A DNA stretch of 9,716 bases from JAFGTF01 sp035527995 (GTDB lineage Bacteria; Spirochaetota; B62-G9; DRHN01), in the NCBI GenBank assembly GCA_035527995.1, contig DATKZJ010000173.1:1-9716 (forward strand). Reading direction: 5' to 3'. Positions 6,152 to 9,716 of the stretch are shown piece after piece. Every line of letters begins with the position of its first letter. Position 1 is the stretch's first letter. The translations under genes were made by a program, and so were the position numbers. The notes under the pieces are model-generated. The model was given only the letters and a program-made list of their open reading frames with translations, searched no databases and had not been told where the DNA came from.

Positions 6152-7647
6152 CAGAAATTAAAGGTGAACCACTCATCACATCGCTTGCAGTATTCATCGT
6201 ACTCATTCCTGCAGTGCTGAAGCCAGAAGGTCTCGCCCTTTTTCCATATGTCTGACAGCGGTTCGTTAAGGATATTTCCCAGCACGAACTCGCCGTTTAT
6301 GTCCTGCATGCAGCGGGGCACACGGCCGTCCCAGAATACAACGAGGTCCCGTAGAAGGTGCCAGCAGCACCCGCGTTCGAGGGGCCGGAGATCCGCGGTC
6401 GACAGCGCAGGAAGAACGCCGAGATGGGAATTGTACTTCTGTATAATAGCGCCCTCTGCCTCCTTGTCCCAGAGCTTGAAGAATTCGAGCATCTCTGGCT
6501 CGTTCTGGTCCATCCTCATCATCTGCACGTAAATGTTAGGGGTACCCTTGTCGAGGAGATATCTTATGTTGCGCTCCACACTGTTGAGGTCCGAGTCTCG
6601 GACCTTACCGTAGGTCTCTGGTGTAACTGCATCCACTTCGAAGATGACATGAAGGTTAGAAGCCCCAAGTCCGTGTATATAATCCGAAAACGACGGGGAC
6701 CACAGTGTCCCGTCCGTTTCTACGACGAGTGGGACATCCTGAAAACACAGAGCGTACTCGATGAGCTTCCGTATATCCCCGTGCAGAAGCGGCTCCCCGA
6801 AAAGGGAGAAAGAGAGGTAAAAACCCCCGGTAAAATCCAGCACCCGGTCGAAAACATCCCTGAACCGATCGTACTCCATGGATCCGCCGGCCCTTTTAAG
6901 CGCCGGCAGAGGGGAGTAGATACATCCTGCAGCGGTCTCGGTCGTAATCTCCACCTCAACATAGGAGGGCACGGTGCGGAGCATTGCCGGGTGTTCATGG
7001 ATTATTCTACGAATGTCCTCGAAACTGCATCCGAAACCCGCCTTTTCGACAATACGTTGTACACCCAGAGCGGTCCGCCTCTTTGATGTGAAGAGCTCTA
7101 TGCGCCGCAGTCTCATATCCTCGGGTGAGAAGTATGTTTCGATATCAAAAGAGTTTATCCTCTTCGACACTGTTTCGAAGAAGGAGTTTCTCCCTATTTC
7201 CCCATCGTCATCCTTTAAGAGTGCGATCAATTTAGGGAGAAGCCCTACCCTCACGATCTCGGGCGCAACACCCTGGGGAAAACCCTCTCCGTAGGTATAC
7301 TCGGCGAGCTCTTCTTTGTGAAGGAGCAGCATCTTGTGTGAGACTTCGATATCGATGAGCGGTGCGTCGGCGTACCAGTAGACGATGTTGCCGTATCGGG
7401 CGCAACGCTCGCGTATCAGTCCGAATACCGTCCTCGCCGACGTGTCCCCCGCCTTTATGAGGTGGCACCCCTTGAATCTCTTCTCGATCCCGGAGGGTAT
7501 TTCCTTTTTTACGAGGACGAAGACACCATCCTTGTTCGCTAACAGGGCGGCCTTTTTCAGTATCTCTTCTATAAGATCCTGTCCATTGATAGGTTCGGCC
7601 CAGGAAAAACCGTCCAGGAGAGCATTGAGAACCACCGCCGTTTTCAT
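6151..7647 (-). CDS. Spiro-SPASM protein: nucleotidyltransferase-like N-terminus, degenerate radical SAM core, SPASM C-terminus
   Basis: A 498-residue protein matching what I recall as the 'spiro-SPASM' family, whose function is unknown. Residues 1-190 look like a degenerate SpsF-type nucleotidyltransferase: ADAPLIDIE (93-101) corresponds to GDNPL of the neighbouring protein and FPQGVAPEIV (123-132) to its PYGTGVEVI, but the GSTRLPGK signature is missing. Residues 225-410 follow a radical SAM barrel, with FGEPLLHGD (283-291), ETDGTLW (310-316) and FEVDAVTPETYGKVRD (336-351). The expected CX3CX2C is absent, leaving a single C242 in AAGCIYSPLP. The C-terminus keeps a SPASM-like set: C428, G441 and C446 in CX12GX4C spacing, then C479, C487 and C490. 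It may therefore bind one Fe-S cluster but should not cleave SAM. It is the first gene of the operon. The ATG at 7647 has no Shine-Dalgarno sequence; a TTGACA lies exactly 35 nt upstream. Confidence 0.85.
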   Translation of the reverse strand: MKTAVVLNALLDGFSWAEPINGQDLIEEILKKAALLANKDGVFVLVKKEIPSGIEKRFKGCHLIKAGDTSARTVFGLIRERCARYGNIVYWYADAPLIDIEVSHKMLLLHKEELAEYTYGEGFPQGVAPEIVRVGLLPKLIALLKDDDGEIGRNSFFETVSKRINSFDIETYFSPEDMRLRRIELFTSKRRTALGVQRIVEKAGFGCSFEDIRRIIHEHPAMLRTVPSYVEVEITTETAAGCIYSPLPALKRAGGSMEYDRFRDVFDRVLDFTGGFYLSFSLFGEPLLHGDIRKLIEYALCFQDVPLVVETDGTLWSPSFSDYIHGLGASNLHVIFEVDAVTPETYGKVRDSDLNSVERNIRYLLDKGTPNIYVQMMRMDQNEPEMLEFFKLWDKEAEGAIIQKYNSHLGVLPALSTADLRPLERGCCWHLLRDLVVFWDGRVPRCMQDINGEFVLGNILNEPLSDIWKKGETFWLQHCRNEYDEYCKRCDEWFTFNF

Positions 7648-7653
7648 GTCGTA

Positions 7654-7682
7654 AAACTACATCATATCACCCTCTTTGTCAA
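7654..7682 (-). promoter_or_regulatory. Candidate leaderless promoter of the spiro-SPASM operon
   Basis: Minus strand TTGACA (7677-7682), exact 17-bp spacer, TAGTTT (7654-7659), then 6 nt to the ATG at 7647. The -35 is perfect and the -10 matches consensus at 3 of 6 positions. The predicted start site coincides with the start codon, and there is no Shine-Dalgarno sequence. It is the mirror image of the xseA promoter. Confidence 0.6.
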
Positions 7683-7692
7683 ATCTTAATCA

Positions 7693-7721
7693 TTGACAGC
7701 CCCCCTGTTATTCCTTACTCT
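7693..7721 (+). promoter_or_regulatory. Candidate leaderless promoter of xseA
   Basis: TTGACA (7693-7698), 17-bp spacer, TACTCT (7716-7721), then 6 nt to the ATG at 7728. The -10 matches consensus at 4 of 6 positions. The 20 nt before the ATG are pyrimidine-rich with no Shine-Dalgarno sequence, so translation probably starts on a leaderless mRNA. Confidence 0.62.
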
Positions 7722-7727
7722 TATTTT

Positions 7728-8960
7728 ATGGAGATCGAAGAGATACACGGCAGAAGGGCCGTTCTCAGCGTCTCGGAGGTCACCCGCAGGGTCAAAGGGT
7801 GCCTCAGCGAGAAATTCACCGATATCTGGGTACGCGGCGAGGTTTCGAACTACACGGTTGCCTCCTCGGGTCATATCTACTTCACGATGAAGGATGAAAC
7901 GAGTGTCCTTCGGGCGGTCCTCTTCAGGGGATACCAGAAGGATATGCGGTTCGAGCTCAAGGACGGGATGGGAGTGATAGTCCACGGTAATCTCGACGTC
8001 TTTGAGAAGCGCGGCGAGTATCAGATCATCATCGACCTCGTTGAGCCGGAGGGGAAAGGTGCGCTGCAGCTCGCTTTCGAGCAGCTGAAAGACAAGCTCC
8101 AGAAGGAGGGCCTCTTCGATGAAAGCCATAAACGACAGATACCCCAATATCCAGATGACATAGGGGTGGTGACATCACCATCCGGTGCCGCAATAAGGGA
8201 CATTCTCAACGTACTGGGACGCAGGTACAGCGGCGTCAGGGTGATCATCTACCCCACACGCGTGCAGGGAGAAGGAGCGGCGGACGAAATCGTGAGCGCG
8301 ATCAGGAAAGCCAACGAAAGAAACGAGACCGATGTGCTGATAGTAGGCAGGGGGGGAGGATCTGTCGAAGACCTGTGGTCCTTCAATGAGGAAATTGTGG
8401 CCCGGGCCATATATGACTCGCAGATCCCGGTCATCAGCGCCGTCGGCCATGAAATCGATTTTACCATCGCCGATTTCACCGCAGACCTCCGGGCGCCAAC
8501 CCCTTCCGTAGCCGCAGAGCTTGTGGTGAAGAGCAAGCGGGAAGTGCTCCGCTGGAGCATCGATCTCGTTCGGCACCTGCTGGGGGCCCTAGACAGAGTA
8601 GTGGACCGCGGAAGGGAGAGGGCATCGCTCTACAACCCCGAAAGCCTTGAAAAAAGGATGAGTGTTATATGCAACGAGAAGAGCATGCTGCTCGACGACC
8701 TGACGAGGTCGCTTTCCTCAAACATAGAGAATAAGCTTCTCGGGACGAAGGGACGATTCGAGAGGCTTTTGGGGCAGCTCGATGCGCTGAGTCCGCTTGG
8801 AACTCTGTCGAGAGGGTTTGCGCTTATTACCAAACTCCCCCAAAAGCTGCGTGTAGTATCCGTGGAAGACGTTGCGGCCGGAGATAAAATAGCGGCAAAG
8901 CTGAGAGACGGGACGGTGTACGGCACAGTATCAAAAATTGAAAAATCCGGTAGAGGGTGA
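7728..8960 (+). CDS. xseA: Exodeoxyribonuclease VII large subunit
   Basis: Catalytic subunit of ExoVII, a metal-dependent nuclease that degrades single-stranded DNA from both ends into oligonucleotides, in complex with several XseB subunits. The 410-residue product has the N-terminal OB-fold DNA-binding domain (about 13-108, with VRGEVSNYTVASSGHIYFTMKD). The catalytic domain follows, with the family motifs GVVTSPSGAAIRDIL (146-160), YPTRVQGEGAA (175-185), VGRGGGSVEDLWSFNEE (206-222) and AVGHEIDFTIADFTADLRAPTPS (238-260). The C-terminal helical part is about 265-360. It is a little shorter than the E. coli protein (about 456). The only sensible start is the ATG at 7728, since no in-frame ATG, GTG or TTG follows before the conserved region. 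It overlaps the longest xseB frame by four bases (GTGA), so the two are co-translated. Confidence 0.97.
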   Translation: MEIEEIHGRRAVLSVSEVTRRVKGCLSEKFTDIWVRGEVSNYTVASSGHIYFTMKDETSVLRAVLFRGYQKDMRFELKDGMGVIVHGNLDVFEKRGEYQIIIDLVEPEGKGALQLAFEQLKDKLQKEGLFDESHKRQIPQYPDDIGVVTSPSGAAIRDILNVLGRRYSGVRVIIYPTRVQGEGAADEIVSAIRKANERNETDVLIVGRGGGSVEDLWSFNEEIVARAIYDSQIPVISAVGHEIDFTIADFTADLRAPTPSVAAELVVKSKREVLRWSIDLVRHLLGALDRVVDRGRERASLYNPESLEKRMSVICNEKSMLLDDLTRSLSSNIENKLLGTKGRFERLLGQLDALSPLGTLSRGFALITKLPQKLRVVSVEDVAAGDKIAAKLRDGTVYGTVSKIEKSGRG

Positions 8961-8962
8961 GG
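8956..8962 (+). promoter_or_regulatory. xseB ribosome binding site
   Basis: GGTGAGG, overlapping the xseA stop codon and ending 9 nt before the ATG at 8972. It favours that ATG over the GTG at 8957, and its position inside the xseA end suggests coupled translation. Confidence 0.6.
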
Positions 8963-8971
8963 CTGATTGCA

Positions 8972-9208
8972 ATGGACAGGTCTATTACTTTTGAGGCGGC
9001 GATAAAGAGACTTGAAGAGATAGTTGGGGAACTCGAAGGAGGCGATATAGAGATCGAACGGGCGCTCATCCTGTTCGAGGAGGGGACAAAGCTCGCGCGC
9101 GTCTGTCAGAAGAAGCTGTCCAACGTAGAGCGGAGGATCGAAATCCTGAAAAAGGGCGAGGGTGGGAATGATGTCCTCGATCTCTTTGCCGACATCGATG
9201 ATGTGTAA
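8972..9208 (+). CDS. xseB: Exodeoxyribonuclease VII small subunit
   Basis: Small helical subunit that assembles in several copies on XseA and is needed for ExoVII activity. The 78-residue product is typical in length and pattern: SITFEAAIKRLEEIVGELEG (residues 4-23), EIERALILFEEGTKLARVCQ and KLSNVERRIEILKK form the two antiparallel helices of the family, followed by an acidic tail (DVLDLFADIDD). I chose the ATG at 8972 because GGTGAGG (8956-8962) lies 9 nt upstream and the family usually starts close to the SFEEAL segment. A GTG at 8957, overlapping the xseA stop as GTGA, would add five residues and cannot be excluded. Confidence 0.94.
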   Translation: MDRSITFEAAIKRLEEIVGELEGGDIEIERALILFEEGTKLARVCQKKLSNVERRIEILKKGEGGNDVLDLFADIDDV

Positions 9209-9494
9209 AAGTGGCCTGCAAGACAGTCGACTTTTTTGCACTTTGGGGCTACGACGAAGCAAAAGCGTCTTCTAAACGTATGGGCCTGCTCCCCAAAAAC
9301 GGCTGTCTCAAAGCTGTTACCGGTTGATTCCCGGTTCCCAATAGATCATATTTTTATACGAGTTTTTACTCGTACTCCCTTTTGAAATGGGTATCGTGGT
9401 TCCGATACTAAACATAGATCGAATATCTTGAAACAGTGTGATCGTTGGAAGAAATAATTACGCGGCTATCATATTAACATACTCTGGATAAGTT
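9209..9494. other. 286-nt intergenic region rich in inverted repeats, no recognised gene
   Basis: Between xseB and the sensor gene. It holds an imperfect long hairpin in which AGACAGTCG (9221-9229) pairs with CGGCTGTCT (9300-9308, one G-T pair) and inside it TTTGGGG (9242-9248) pairs with CCCCAAA (9291-9297). Downstream are three smaller hairpins: ACCGG/CCGGT (9319-9323, 9331-9335), TACGAGT/ACTCGTA with a TTTT loop (9357-9374) and GTATCG/CGATAC (9391-9396, 9403-9408). None is followed by a proper T-run, so no clear xseAB terminator is visible. A GTG-started frame of 38 codons (9211-9327) exists but has no ribosome site. The sequence matches no RNA family I know. Confidence 0.5.
9445..9472 (+). 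promoter_or_regulatory. Candidate promoter of the sensor-like gene
   Basis: TTGGAA (9445-9450), 16-bp spacer, TATCAT (9467-9472), matching consensus at 4 and 5 of 6 positions. It would start about 16 nt before the ATG at 9495, leaving a weak GGATAAG ribosome site (9486-9492) in the leader. Confidence 0.35.
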
Positions 9495-9716
9495 ATGAAG
9501 ATCAGCACAAAAGTACTTCTCGTCGTCCTTCCTCTGCTTGTCTTCCCCTTCTTCCTCATCGGAGTTACCTCTTTCATCTCCGCACGGAGCGGAATCACCA
9601 AGGTGGCCAAGGAGTTTTTAAGCTACAAGGTGACTGAAATGTTCAAATACTGCAGGCGACAGGAGGACATACTTACAGAAACCGGCCTGATAGAGCTCGA
9701 GGGCTACAGGGAGCTC
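9495..9716 (+). CDS. N-terminus of a membrane-anchored sensor-like protein (partial at window edge)
   Basis: Only the first 74 residues are present. They start MKISTKVLLVVLP and form a membrane segment at about 7-29, followed by ISARSGITKVAKEFLSYK and an amphipathic, charged helix. This is how extracytoplasmic sensors begin: a short positive start, the first membrane helix and then a periplasmic domain, as in methyl-accepting chemotaxis proteins, adenylate/guanylate cyclases with HAMP domains, or PP2C-type phosphatases in spirochaetes. Which output domain it carries lies beyond the window, so no function is assigned. The ATG at 9495 is preceded by the weak site GGATAAG. The frame is open to the last base. 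Confidence 0.7.
   Translation, partial: MKISTKVLLVVLPLLVFPFFLIGVTSFISARSGITKVAKEFLSYKVTEMFKYCRRQEDILTETGLIELEGYREL

Noticed and set aside
6358..7086. Plus-strand 242-codon frame opposite the spiro-SPASM gene
   Set aside because: The minus-strand gene in the same place carries ordered motifs and cysteine patterns; the plus frame has none.
1..9716. Insertion sequences, integrases, attachment sites, CRISPR arrays or phage genes
   Set aside because: No transposase or integrase motif, no terminal inverted repeat pair flanking genes and no spaced direct repeats were found on either strand. The tRNAs show no duplicated 3' ends.

Overview
The window looks like chromosomal DNA of a spirochaete of the Treponema/Spirochaeta type. 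The main reason is a gene for FlaA, the sheath protein of periplasmic flagella (872-1810, minus). A member of what I recall as the spirochaete-specific 'spiro-SPASM' family (6151-7647, minus) supports this. GroEL, two tRNAs and the ExoVII genes fit but are not diagnostic. I see no mobile element, CRISPR array or phage gene.

Layout. 1-297 (minus) is the 5' part of groEL, which runs off the left edge. 471-543 and 638-710 (minus) are tRNA-Thr(CGT) and tRNA-Phe(GAA). 782-819 is a strong minus-strand terminator closing a block of six co-directional genes that reads leftward from 7647: spiro-SPASM protein, SpsF-like sugar cytidylyltransferase, a fused SpsG/PseG-like plus methyltransferase protein, a periplasmic N-acetylmuramoyl-L-alanine amidase, a membrane-anchored GerMN protein and FlaA. 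The first four genes overlap or nearly touch, so they form an operon. The GerMN gene and flaA each have a candidate promoter of their own, and the flaA promoter is near-perfect consensus. From 7728 rightward (plus) lie xseA and xseB (exonuclease VII), then a 286-nt hairpin-rich gap, then the start of a membrane-anchored sensor-like protein cut by the right edge.

How the genes fit together. Three genes look like a sugar-activation and modification module (nucleotidyltransferase, GT-B glycan enzyme, methyltransferase, and a pseudo-radical-SAM protein whose N-terminus resembles the nucleotidyltransferase). They are joined to a cell-wall amidase, a GerMN protein and a periplasmic flagellar protein. 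My inference is that the module makes or modifies a glycan for the periplasm or the flagellar filament; no substrate can be read from the sequence.

The most striking non-coding signal is that three genes (GerMN, spiro-SPASM, xseA) lack a Shine-Dalgarno sequence and each has an exact TTGACA starting 35 nt before the A of ATG. Predicted transcripts would begin at or next to the start codon, which suggests leaderless mRNAs. Two of these form a mirror-image divergent promoter at 7645-7730. By contrast flaA, groEL and xseB have clear ribosome binding sites.
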